Positions 23,862-31,004 of a stretch of 64,000 nucleotides of DNA are shown here, in pieces. Within the stretch, counting starts at the first letter, position 1. Every line of letters starts with the position of its first letter. The stretch is taken from positions 1-64,000 of the forward strand of contig DAOSOK010000027.1 of the NCBI GenBank assembly GCA_035373905.1, in the 5' to 3' direction. Below the pieces are notes generated by a model. It made no database searches, was not told the origin of the DNA, and saw only the letters and a program-made list of their open reading frames with translations. The DNA comes from Candidatus Ozemobacteraceae bacterium. GTDB taxonomy: Bacteria; Muiribacteriota; Ozemobacteria; Ozemobacterales; Ozemobacteraceae. The position numbers were made by a program, and so were the translations under genes.

Positions 23862-24173
23862 ATGTTTGCCGTCATTGAACTTGGTGGAAAGCAATTTTCC
23901 GTGGAGAAGGGCTCGCGTGTCCGCTGCGAGAAACTCGAGCAGCAGCCCAATGCCACGTTCGCCGTTGATCGCGTTCTCATGATCAAGAACGGCGAGAAGG
24001 TGCAGGTCGGTCAGCCCTATCTGAAGGGCGTGAACGTGAAGGCCAAGGTCGTGTGCCATGGCCGCGGTCAGAAGATCATCGGCCTGAAATACAAGAACAA
24101 GACGAATTATCGTCGTCACTACGGTCATCGCCAGGATTTCACCTCGATCGTGATCGAGGACATCACGGCCTGA
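23862..24173 (+). CDS. rplU: 50S ribosomal protein L21
   Basis: 103 residues, full family length. MFAVIELGGKQFSVEKG at the N-terminus and the basic C-terminal KYKNKTNYRRHYGHRQDFT are diagnostic. It binds 23S rRNA in the large subunit. The stop overlaps the prp start (TGATG), the standard rplU-prp-rpmA arrangement. Confidence 0.97.
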   Translation: MFAVIELGGKQFSVEKGSRVRCEKLEQQPNATFAVDRVLMIKNGEKVQVGQPYLKGVNVKAKVVCHGRGQKIIGLKYKNKTNYRRHYGHRQDFTSIVIEDITA

Positions 24174-24484
24174 TGGTCGTTGTCGAGTTCCCTCCCGCCG
24201 AAGGGAACCGGCAGCGGATCCGCGTCAGCGGTCATGCCGGCCAGGGAGGCAGAGGGAACGACCCGGTGTGCGGTGCCGTATCCGCGTTGTTGCTGACCTA
24301 TTTGGGCGGCATGGAGAGCGCGGTCGGAGCCGAAATCACCGGGAACACCGGCGATGGCTTCTGTGATGTGTCGCTGGGCGTTCCCGTCGGGAGGCGCGAA
24401 ATCGCGTCGGTGGTATCGCAGGTTTTTCGATATGGGTTCAGAAGACTTGCGGAAGCACATCCCGAAACGGTAGTCATGAAATAA
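24173..24484 (+). CDS. prp: Ribosomal-processing cysteine protease Prp
   Basis: 103 residues. The N-terminal half holds the catalytic signature GHAGQGGRGNDPVCGAVSAL with His21 and Cys33 spaced as in the family. In Firmicutes the enzyme removes an N-terminal extension from L27. The gene overlaps rplU by one nucleotide and is followed 26 bp later by rpmA. The neighbouring L27 begins directly with MAHKKGAGS, without a cleavable extension, so the substrate here is unclear. Confidence 0.9.
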   Translation: MVVVEFPPAEGNRQRIRVSGHAGQGGRGNDPVCGAVSALLLTYLGGMESAVGAEITGNTGDGFCDVSLGVPVGRREIASVVSQVFRYGFRRLAEAHPETVVMK

Positions 24485-24510
24485 CGGAATTTCCGAAAGG
24501 GGCTGAAATT

Positions 24511-24777
24511 ATGGCACACAAAAAAGGTGCAGGTTCATCGACCAACGGCCGAGACAGCAATCCGCAAAGACTCGGCACCAAGAAATTCGACGGCGAGCTC
24601 GTCAAGGCCGGCAACGTCATCGTTCGCCAGCGCGGCACGCCGATCAACCCGGGCAAGAACGTCGGCATCGGCAAGGACGACACGCTGTTCGCCCTCGCGG
24701 AAGGCAAGGTGAAGTTCGCTCACCGCCTGAACCGCCACTGGGTCGACATCATCCCGGTCTCCACCGACCAGCACTGA
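24511..24777 (+). CDS. rpmA: 50S ribosomal protein L27
   Basis: 88 residues. MAHKKGAGSSTNGRDSNPQR and VRQRGTPINPGKNVGIGKDD are the canonical L27 motifs; its N-terminus reaches the peptidyl-transferase centre. AAAGGGG 8 nt upstream of the ATG fixes the start. The upstream in-frame codons (TTT CCG AAA GGG GCT GAA ATT) offer no alternative start, so no Prp-cleavable extension is encoded. A strong terminator follows. Confidence 0.97.
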   Translation: MAHKKGAGSSTNGRDSNPQRLGTKKFDGELVKAGNVIVRQRGTPINPGKNVGIGKDDTLFALAEGKVKFAHRLNRHWVDIIPVSTDQH

Positions 24778-24795
24778 GCTGATCCCGGGCGCGAA

Positions 24796-24841
24796 ATGCG
24801 CCGATCCAGCCCTTCGACAGGGCCGGATCGGCGCATTTTGT
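24796..24841 (+). terminator. Intrinsic terminator after rpmA
   Basis: Arms ATGCGCCGATCC (24796-24807) and GGATCGGCGCAT (24825-24836), with further pairing inside the loop (GCCC with GGGC), followed by TTTTG. It lies 19 bp after the rpmA stop. Confidence 0.85.
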
Positions 24842-24933
24842 CTTCCGCGTATTCCGAGCGGCTAAGGAATTCATCGCTGCACGCCGATATATTGAGTGAG
24901 GAGTAAAATTCGGACGAACCGGAGGTGGAAGCG

Positions 24934-25086
24934 ATGTCTCTCCAGGAACTGCTTGCCCTTTACCGGCATGTTTCGACGGACTGCGGCAGCTGCCGTCGAA
25001 TCGTTTCTCGCTACGAGCGAACGCTCACCCTCACGGACGCCGACCGCCGGCATCTCGAACACTGCATTATGCGCGCTGATGTCTGA
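24934..25086 (+). CDS. 50-residue cysteine/histidine-containing small protein
   Basis: The ATG at 24934 has an excellent ribosome site (GGAGG, 8 nt spacing) and the frame is closed by TGA at 25084. Residues include C17-x2-C20 (DCGSC) and a C-terminal H40-x2-H43-C44 (RHLEHC). This arrangement could bind one metal ion and loosely recalls short anti-sigma zinc-binding heads, though that is only a resemblance. A strong terminator 24 bp downstream and another just upstream isolate it as its own transcription unit. Family unknown. Confidence 0.62.
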   Translation: MSLQELLALYRHVSTDCGSCRRIVSRYERTLTLTDADRRHLEHCIMRADV

Positions 25087-25110
25087 CAGGATGGTTCCGG
25101 CCCATAGGTG

Positions 25111-25135
25111 AGCCCCCGCAGGTCGGGGGCTTTTT
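25111..25135 (+). terminator. Intrinsic terminator after the 50-residue gene
   Basis: AGCCCCCG (25111-25118) pairs with CGGGGGCT (25124-25131) around a 5-nt loop, followed by a T-run to 25135. Confidence 0.85.
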
Positions 25136-25155
25136 CATTGCGGAAGAAACGAAAC

Positions 25156-25184
25156 GGGCGATCCGGTTTTTCTCCGGATCGCCC
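25156..25184 (-). terminator. Hairpin after the M48 protease gene
   Basis: A perfect 11-bp repeat, GGGCGATCCGG (25156-25166) and CCGGATCGCCC (25174-25184), lies 19 bp beyond the protease stop. The minus-strand tail is GTTTCGTTTC, only weakly T-rich, so it is a terminator or an mRNA-stabilising hairpin. Confidence 0.6.
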
Positions 25185-25203
25185 AAGTTTCTGCCGCAGG
25201 GAA

Positions 25204-26394
25204 TCAACGGCTCGTGGCAACGCCGTTTCGAAGCTTCAGATACTCGACCTTGGCGGCCTGGTATTCGTTGAAGGCTTTCATGATCTCGTCGGTGGATGCC
25301 TGCTGGGCCACCTTGAATTCGTAATTCTGCTTGGCGAAGAGATACCGTTCGTAAGCTTCCTGGAGGGTCATCGATCGTGTTGTGGTGGTGGTCGAGGTGG
25401 TTTTGGTTGAAGTCGTGGTAGTTTTCGTCGTGTTCCCCGATGGGAGATCGCCTATGCCGGGAACGTTGGCGGAAGTCGTGCCCGATGACGCGCCCGAGCC
25501 GCTCGACGTCGTCTTGGTCGTCGCCTGCGCGGTGACCTTGCCGCCGATCTTCTTGATTTCTTCCTGGGCGGCCTTGATGCGATCTGTGGTCGGGGGGTGA
25601 GTCGAAAAATACTTGGTCACCTTTGTCAGGGCATTGTCGCTGTTGATGCGGTTGAAGAAGGTGATCAGGCCGTTCGGATCGAACCCGGCCTTGCTGGAGT
25701 AATCGACGGCGCACCGGTCGGCCTCGTATTCGTCGACGCGGGAGAATTTCAGGTTGGCGAAATACGCGGCGATGGCCGCAGCTTTCTGGTATTTCTTCGC
25801 TTCATCGTTGACGGTCATCAGAGCGACGACCGCAGTCATGATCCCGGCCTTTTCCGCCTGACGGATACTGTGCTTCTTGTTCACATGGCCAAGCTCGTGA
25901 GCCACGACCGCCGCAAGTTCGTCATTCGTCGCGGCCGCTTTCATCAGGCCCTTCGTGACGTAGACATACCCGCCGGGAAGCGCGAACGCATTCAGCTCGT
26001 CGCTGTCGAGAACGGCGAAATGGTAGGTGAGTTCCTTCCGCTCACAGACCGGAACCAGTTTTTTCGCAACCGCTCCGAGCCGGTTGAGCATCGCGGCATC
26101 CTTGACGAAGCCGGGATCTTTCTTGAGGGCCTCGTGTCCTTCGGCGCCCGCCTTGTTCTCCCAGCTGTTTTCGAGTCCGCCGAAGACTTTGTCCCAGACG
26201 GAGGATTTGGCGGCTGCGAGAGCATCAGGTGACGAACCACCGAATGTCTGTTGAATCGCCGCATCGGCACGGTCGAGCGTGCCTGACACCTCACCCAGCA
26301 GGTCGCCGATGTTGAACGCGAAAGCAGGCACGGAGAGGCACACGAACAGACAGGCCAGCAAAGCATTGAGAGCAAAACTGGATTGGCGCCTCAT
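25204..26394 (-). CDS. Exported M48-family zinc metalloprotease with Thr-rich linker
   Basis: 396 residues. The ATG at 26394 follows AAGGAG by 7 nt; an adjacent in-frame TTG is not needed. A signal peptide (LNALLACLFVCLSVPAFAF) precedes the peptidase domain, whose zinc site is VVAHELGHVNKKH with the third ligand in EYEADRCAVDY and the conserved STHPPTTDRI. After about residue 290 comes a low-complexity Ser/Thr/Lys linker (runs of TTTT) and then a helical C-terminal segment of about 55 residues (LQEAYERYLFAKQNYEF). It probably degrades misfolded envelope proteins, like BepA/YfgC or LoiP relatives. It carries no TPR. The C-terminal helix motif (YERYLxAKxxYE) also has an echo in the lipoprotein at 51589. 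Confidence 0.88.
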   Translation of the reverse strand: MRRQSSFALNALLACLFVCLSVPAFAFNIGDLLGEVSGTLDRADAAIQQTFGGSSPDALAAAKSSVWDKVFGGLENSWENKAGAEGHEALKKDPGFVKDAAMLNRLGAVAKKLVPVCERKELTYHFAVLDSDELNAFALPGGYVYVTKGLMKAAATNDELAAVVAHELGHVNKKHSIRQAEKAGIMTAVVALMTVNDEAKKYQKAAAIAAYFANLKFSRVDEYEADRCAVDYSSKAGFDPNGLITFFNRINSDNALTKVTKYFSTHPPTTDRIKAAQEEIKKIGGKVTAQATTKTTSSGSGASSGTTSANVPGIGDLPSGNTTKTTTTSTKTTSTTTTTRSMTLQEAYERYLFAKQNYEFKVAQQASTDEIMKAFNEYQAAKVEYLKLRNGVATSR

Positions 26395-26644
26395 CAAAAT
26401 TCTCCTTCACTACAGCGAAATCTTCAGTATGTTCAAAATTTTAATGATAAACACGGAAAGCGTCAAATGTTCCAGGGCAAGCGCATGAGTTTCTTCGCAC
26501 CGTGACGATTTCCCGTTCGCGCCGCGAGCATGTCGAGCGCGCATGCGAGATGGGAAAAACAAACTTGTTTCCACGGAGCTCCAGCGTCACATCGACTCAG
26601 CGGTTGTGAACAGATTCGCTTGCCTTGTGGTTGCGCCAGGGATA

Positions 26645-27106
26645 TCAGGAGAGACGGAGAATCATCTCGACATGCGGAATGTTTTCTTCCAGGAACATGC
26701 CACCGCACTCCTCGAAACCAAGCTTCCGATACAGTCCCCGCACATATTCCTGCGCGTGAAGCCGTATCCGATGCATCTGGTGTCGGCAGCTCCAGTCGAT
26801 GAAATACCTGATGATCGTGGTCGCCACGCCGGTTCGCCTGCTTTCGGGCAGGACGGCCAGCCGGCCGATCCAGGCGGTTCGTGCATCCATGGCATCGACA
26901 AAAAGCCTGGCGGCGGCAACCGGCACCCCGTCGAGGACGGCCAGGAGATGGACGGAACGATCGTCGGTCGCGTCCCTCTCGTGTTCTTCCGGGACCTTCT
27001 GCTCGTCGACGAACACCCGCCGGCGAATTTCGAAGACGGTCTCGAGATCTTTCGGGGAAACGGCTTCGCGGAGATCGATCCGTGAACGGAGCTTATCTAC
27101 GGGCAT
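26645..27106 (-). CDS. GNAT-family N-acetyltransferase (ElaA-like)
   Basis: 153 residues. FEIRRRVFVDEQKVPEEHE is the typical opening of the ElaA-type GNATs, WIGRLAVLPESRRTGVATTI is motif A (acetyl-CoA loop R-R-T-G-V-A), and RGLYRKLGFEECGGMF is motif B. The start at 27106 overlaps the end of the upstream cyclase gene by 14 nt, suggesting coupled translation; a weak GGAAAAG lies before it. Acceptor unknown. Confidence 0.82.
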   Translation of the reverse strand: MPVDKLRSRIDLREAVSPKDLETVFEIRRRVFVDEQKVPEEHERDATDDRSVHLLAVLDGVPVAAARLFVDAMDARTAWIGRLAVLPESRRTGVATTIIRYFIDWSCRHQMHRIRLHAQEYVRGLYRKLGFEECGGMFLEENIPHVEMILRLS

Positions 27107-28859
27107 TCTTTTCCGGTTTTTCAGGCTTCCTGCGGATGGCCACCAGGCGATAGACATCGAGAGGCTCCTTGCCCTTGACCTGCACGTTCTTCTCGACCTT
27201 GTATTCAAAGCGGTCCTGGAGCATGCCAAACGTCGTCGTATCGGTCACGATCTCGCCGTTCGCGGCGAGTTTCTCGAACCGGGCGGCGAGGTTGACCGCG
27301 TCCCCGATCGCCGTGTATTCCATGCGGCGCGCGGACCCGAAGTTGCCCGCGACCACGTCGCCGGTCGTGATCGAAATGCCGAGGCCGAGCGACCGCCCCT
27401 GAAGCAGGGGGGCATATTCCTGCAGGAACTCGAGGAAGATCTCCTGGAGACGGAATGCCGTGAAGGCCGCACGCAGACAGTCATCCGGTTTGGTGATGGG
27501 AGCGCCGAACAGCACCATCACGCCGTCGCCCATGAATTTGTCGATCGTCCCGTGGTTCCGCAGGATGACCTGAGAAGCGCGCTCGAACCAGCCGTTCAGG
27601 ATCTGAACCAGCCCTTCGAGCGGAAGGACCGTCGTCATCGCCGTGAAGCCGCGCAGATCGGCAACCATGATCGTCACGCGCTGTCGCCTTCCGCCGACAG
27701 CCGCCCCAGTCGGGTCCTGTTCGAGTTCGGCGACGACCTCTGGAGCGACGTACCGGCCGAACACTTCCTTCAGGTCCTGCTGGCGCTTCTGGATCTCCGC
27801 CGTGGTCCTGATGGCCTGGTCACGCTCGGAAATGGCGACCTCGTGGCTCTGACAATTGTTGAGCGCCGACGCGAGCACGTAGCCGAACGTTCCGAGAAGC
27901 GAGCGGTTTTCGGTCCGCACCTCGTCGGCATCCTGGCGAACGACGTTCATGAGGCCGACAATCCGCCCCTTCACGGTCAGGGGCATCGCCATGAGCGATT
28001 CATGAGAACATGACGGAAGAATCGCCCGGATCGAGGGAAGCTGGCCCCGGCCATAGATGATGTTCGTGAGCCCCTTCTCGGGATCGTATTCGGTGATTCC
28101 CCAGAAGCTGGGCGGCACCTTGATCACGAGCCCGTCGAGCCGGTTCGAGGCGAACCCGACGGCCCGGGCGGGCCGCAATTCGTTCGTTGTATAGTCTGCA
28201 AGATAGATGACGGCCTGCTGCACCCGGAAATACTTCTGAAGAATCTGGAACGCCTGGTCGAACACCCGCTCCATGTTCGTCAGACACCCGAGCAGACTGA
28301 ACTGGAGAAGCAGCTGGAAACGGTCTTCCCGTTCGTCGCGCTGCTGCTTTTCGAGCTTCTGATACCGAGCCAGTGGGACCGCGCCCGACGCGTTGAGGCT
28401 GTTGATGGCCGAGATCGCGCCGGCCAGAACCGACATCATGAACATCTCGAGCAGGAACTCCGCGGCGAGCCCCTTCCAGAGGCACAACCCGCCAAGGAAG
28501 AGGGTGCCCGGCACCAGGAGAATGGCCGCCACCGGGAGGAAGATATCGCCGCAGGCGGTCAGGACCCACGTCAGGATCAGCACATTACACAGACTCCGGG
28601 GGATATGCCAGACCGTTCCCCAGACAAGGACCGACGCAAGATCGATTAGCAGAGAGGCTCCGATACAAATCACCGGAATTCTGACGGTCGAATTGTCCCT
28701 GATGTTGGCGAAAAAACCTCGCAAGCCTGCAGGTTCAGGCGCCCCGGCAGGATTTTTTTTCTGTGGGGTTCCGGTTGGCGAGGCTGTTGGAAGCGTCGGG
28801 CTCGACACGGTTTTCTCTTCTCGAACGCAGAGTGCTTGGGCTTTCCAGCCCGAATTCAC
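27093..28859 (-). CDS. Membrane-bound GAF-domain adenylate/guanylate cyclase (class III)
   Basis: 588 residues. Order: a polar N-terminus, four hydrophobic segments (about 60-160), a linker helix, a GAF-like sensor domain (about 185-345), a coiled linker (ERDQAIRTTAEIQKRQQDL) and a class III cyclase domain (about 385-570). In the cyclase domain the metal-binding Asps are in IMVADLRGFTAMT and FMGDGVMVLFG, and the transition-state segment is YTAIGDAVNLAARFE. It should make cAMP or cGMP in response to a membrane or GAF-bound signal. The start at 28859 is a GTG with a poor ribosome site, so the true start may be somewhat downstream. It is followed by a GNAT gene overlapping its end. Confidence 0.88.
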   Translation of the reverse strand: MNSGWKAQALCVREEKTVSSPTLPTASPTGTPQKKNPAGAPEPAGLRGFFANIRDNSTVRIPVICIGASLLIDLASVLVWGTVWHIPRSLCNVLILTWVLTACGDIFLPVAAILLVPGTLFLGGLCLWKGLAAEFLLEMFMMSVLAGAISAINSLNASGAVPLARYQKLEKQQRDEREDRFQLLLQFSLLGCLTNMERVFDQAFQILQKYFRVQQAVIYLADYTTNELRPARAVGFASNRLDGLVIKVPPSFWGITEYDPEKGLTNIIYGRGQLPSIRAILPSCSHESLMAMPLTVKGRIVGLMNVVRQDADEVRTENRSLLGTFGYVLASALNNCQSHEVAISERDQAIRTTAEIQKRQQDLKEVFGRYVAPEVVAELEQDPTGAAVGGRRQRVTIMVADLRGFTAMTTVLPLEGLVQILNGWFERASQVILRNHGTIDKFMGDGVMVLFGAPITKPDDCLRAAFTAFRLQEIFLEFLQEYAPLLQGRSLGLGISITTGDVVAGNFGSARRMEYTAIGDAVNLAARFEKLAANGEIVTDTTTFGMLQDRFEYKVEKNVQVKGKEPLDVYRLVAIRRKPEKPEKNARR

Positions 28860-28883
28860 TTTATCCCAACACCCGGGGGCCTG

Positions 28884-30932
28884 TCAAAATCCATCCACGC
28901 CGGCCCCGGCGAGGAGGGCCCGCAACTCCAGCGCCCGGCTGAACGACGGATCGCAGGCAAGGCATCGTTTCAGCGCCTCCGCGGCTTCAGTCAGATGTTC
29001 GCACCGCGCGGCCGCAACGGCGAGGTTGTAGAACAGAACGGCCGAGGATGCCGGCTCCCGGGCGGCGACGGCAAGATGGTCGTATGCCTCCGGCCATCGC
29101 GACAGGCGGGCATACGCTTCGCCGAGATGCGCTTTCAGCATGCGTTCCTGGGAACCGGTCTTGGTCCGAACGGCTTCGAGCAGACGTATCGTGGCCGTTG
29201 CATCGCCATCCTGCATCATCAGGCTGGCCATCCAGTGCAGGGACCTGATAACACGCCCGCCCTCCGGTGTCTCCCGCGCTCTTCTCATCTCGGCGAGAGC
29301 CGCTGCGCGATCCGCCGGAGATGCCGGAAAAACGTCCGTGACGATCCATCGATCGGGCCTCGCCGCGGAGAAGGTCCGGCCTTCCCGTTCCAGCCATGGG
29401 CTTGTCGAGGCAAGGTAGACGAGAGCCGTGTCATCCCACCAGACTAGCTTCCAGTCAGAGCTGAAGGCGATCCGCCGCAGGAACTCACGCCAGGGATCCG
29501 AGGCATTTTCGGGATACGGCAGAATGATGGTGTCGATCTTCGCGTCGGCACTCAAACGGCGCCATGCGCCGTCGTCGACGACCGCCTTGAGATACCTCTC
29601 GACTCTCTGCCACGGCATCGTCTGGAACATCGCGCTCATATAGGGCATCCTGCGGGGGGCGGATGCGGAATGAACGCAGGGATTGTCGTAGAACGCGATG
29701 AAGTTGCCCCACATATCGTGCGAGAACAGGCGTCGGCCGAGGCCGTTACGTGTCAGGAACCGGAGTGCCGCATCGGGAAACTCGCCGGCGGAGTCGTAGG
29801 CGTCGGCCGGCGCCGCACAGCCTGCCGGATGCGGACGGGAACAATGTCCCGGCAGGAACACCGACGGCGCGAACAGCAGCACGGCAGCGATTCCGAGAAT
29901 CCCCGCGACCGCGTGCTTCGGCGATGCTTCTCCCTCCGCTTCGTTCGGGGATATCTCGCCCGGTATTCCCGCAAGAAACGGAACGAGGACGACGGCGGAG
30001 GTTATGATATATCTTACGCTTATAAAAGGCAATATTATAAAGGCCGCGGCGGAAAGCGTCTCGGGATCGATGAAATTCCGTTTCCTGAACACCCGCATGA
30101 GAATGGCTGCCCACGCCAGGAGGATGAGCAGATTCCTGGAGCTTCCGTACGGTTCGAACGTCATCGGCACCAGTTCGACGTTCCAGAACCCCAAGTTCCT
30201 GATCATCCGTTCGCCTTCGTAGTAGGAACCAGCCTGGCCGACCAGGTGCGATCCGGCCGGGGACAGCGCGGCGGCCGTCACGAGAACAATCACATATAGC
30301 GCATGATATTTCCAGTCATCCGTCTTCAGTTTCGTTCCAGAGCGGTCCGGAACGAGCCAGATCAACGCATACACGATGCCGAAGAGAATCTCGATGTGGC
30401 AATTCGCCCAGAGCAGGGCGGCCGGAACGAGGCAGACCGCCCCACGGAGTCCCGGCATGCGCACGAGCAGGGTCATCAGGGCGAGCCCGGCAACGGATAC
30501 GAGGTGCGGACGAGGCTCGAAGCGTGTCGATGCGGCGGCGAACCCGAGAAGAAGAAGGGCCGGCGCAAGATGCCGCGCGAGAGGAGACGTTCCCGCCCGA
30601 CGCCACGAAGCGACGCCCACGAACAGGAACGCCGCGAGAATCAGCACTCCTCGCAGGAGATCGATGCCTGCGTAGCCGCCCCAGCGCCAGACGGTCTGAA
30701 CCACCACCCCGAACAGCCACTCGTAATTCGGAAAAAACCTGGGCGCGACGTCGGGCAGAGGGATCAGCCACCGGTCGGCATGAGGAACCCCCCCTTCAGC
30801 CAGGATCGCCCCGCCGTTCATCAGGTGGAACCATACGTCGCACCCCATGGTCAGGCCGATACAGCCGAGGGCCATCGCGACCGCCGCGATAAGCCAGAGC
30901 ATCGTCGGAACGAGCCTTGTCATTCGATTCAT
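28884..30932 (-). CDS. Polytopic membrane protein with C-terminal TPR-like region
   Basis: 682 residues. About ten hydrophobic segments fill residues 10-370, starting with VPTMLWLIAAVAMALGCIGL. The first loop, CDVWFHLMNGGAILAEGGVP followed by HADRW, resembles the D-x-W-(W/F)-H-L-x-x-G signature of GT-C-like membrane proteins in Planctomycetes and relatives, which hints at a lipid-linked sugar or surface-glycosylation role. Residues after about 560 look like TPR helices (LGEAYARLSRWPEAYDHLAV, YNLAVAAARCEHLTEAAEAL). It lies 24 bp upstream of the cyclase gene on the same strand, so both may be co-transcribed. Function not proven. Confidence 0.7.
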   Translation of the reverse strand: MNRMTRLVPTMLWLIAAVAMALGCIGLTMGCDVWFHLMNGGAILAEGGVPHADRWLIPLPDVAPRFFPNYEWLFGVVVQTVWRWGGYAGIDLLRGVLILAAFLFVGVASWRRAGTSPLARHLAPALLLLGFAAASTRFEPRPHLVSVAGLALMTLLVRMPGLRGAVCLVPAALLWANCHIEILFGIVYALIWLVPDRSGTKLKTDDWKYHALYVIVLVTAAALSPAGSHLVGQAGSYYEGERMIRNLGFWNVELVPMTFEPYGSSRNLLILLAWAAILMRVFRKRNFIDPETLSAAAFIILPFISVRYIITSAVVLVPFLAGIPGEISPNEAEGEASPKHAVAGILGIAAVLLFAPSVFLPGHCSRPHPAGCAAPADAYDSAGEFPDAALRFLTRNGLGRRLFSHDMWGNFIAFYDNPCVHSASAPRRMPYMSAMFQTMPWQRVERYLKAVVDDGAWRRLSADAKIDTIILPYPENASDPWREFLRRIAFSSDWKLVWWDDTALVYLASTSPWLEREGRTFSAARPDRWIVTDVFPASPADRAAALAEMRRARETPEGGRVIRSLHWMASLMMQDGDATATIRLLEAVRTKTGSQERMLKAHLGEAYARLSRWPEAYDHLAVAAREPASSAVLFYNLAVAAARCEHLTEAAEALKRCLACDPSFSRALELRALLAGAGVDGF

Positions 30933-31004
30933 CGCCGTTCAGAGTAGCCTATGCCGGAGGATTTTGCACTCGTCATTTCTCCGGGCAAGAGGTATCATGA
31001 GGCA

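Noticed and set aside
26506..26560. Possible sixth REP-like copy between the M48 and GNAT genes
   Set aside because: CCCGTTCGCGCCGCGAGCATG followed by TGTCGAGCGCGC resembles the element only weakly and lacks the paired hairpins.
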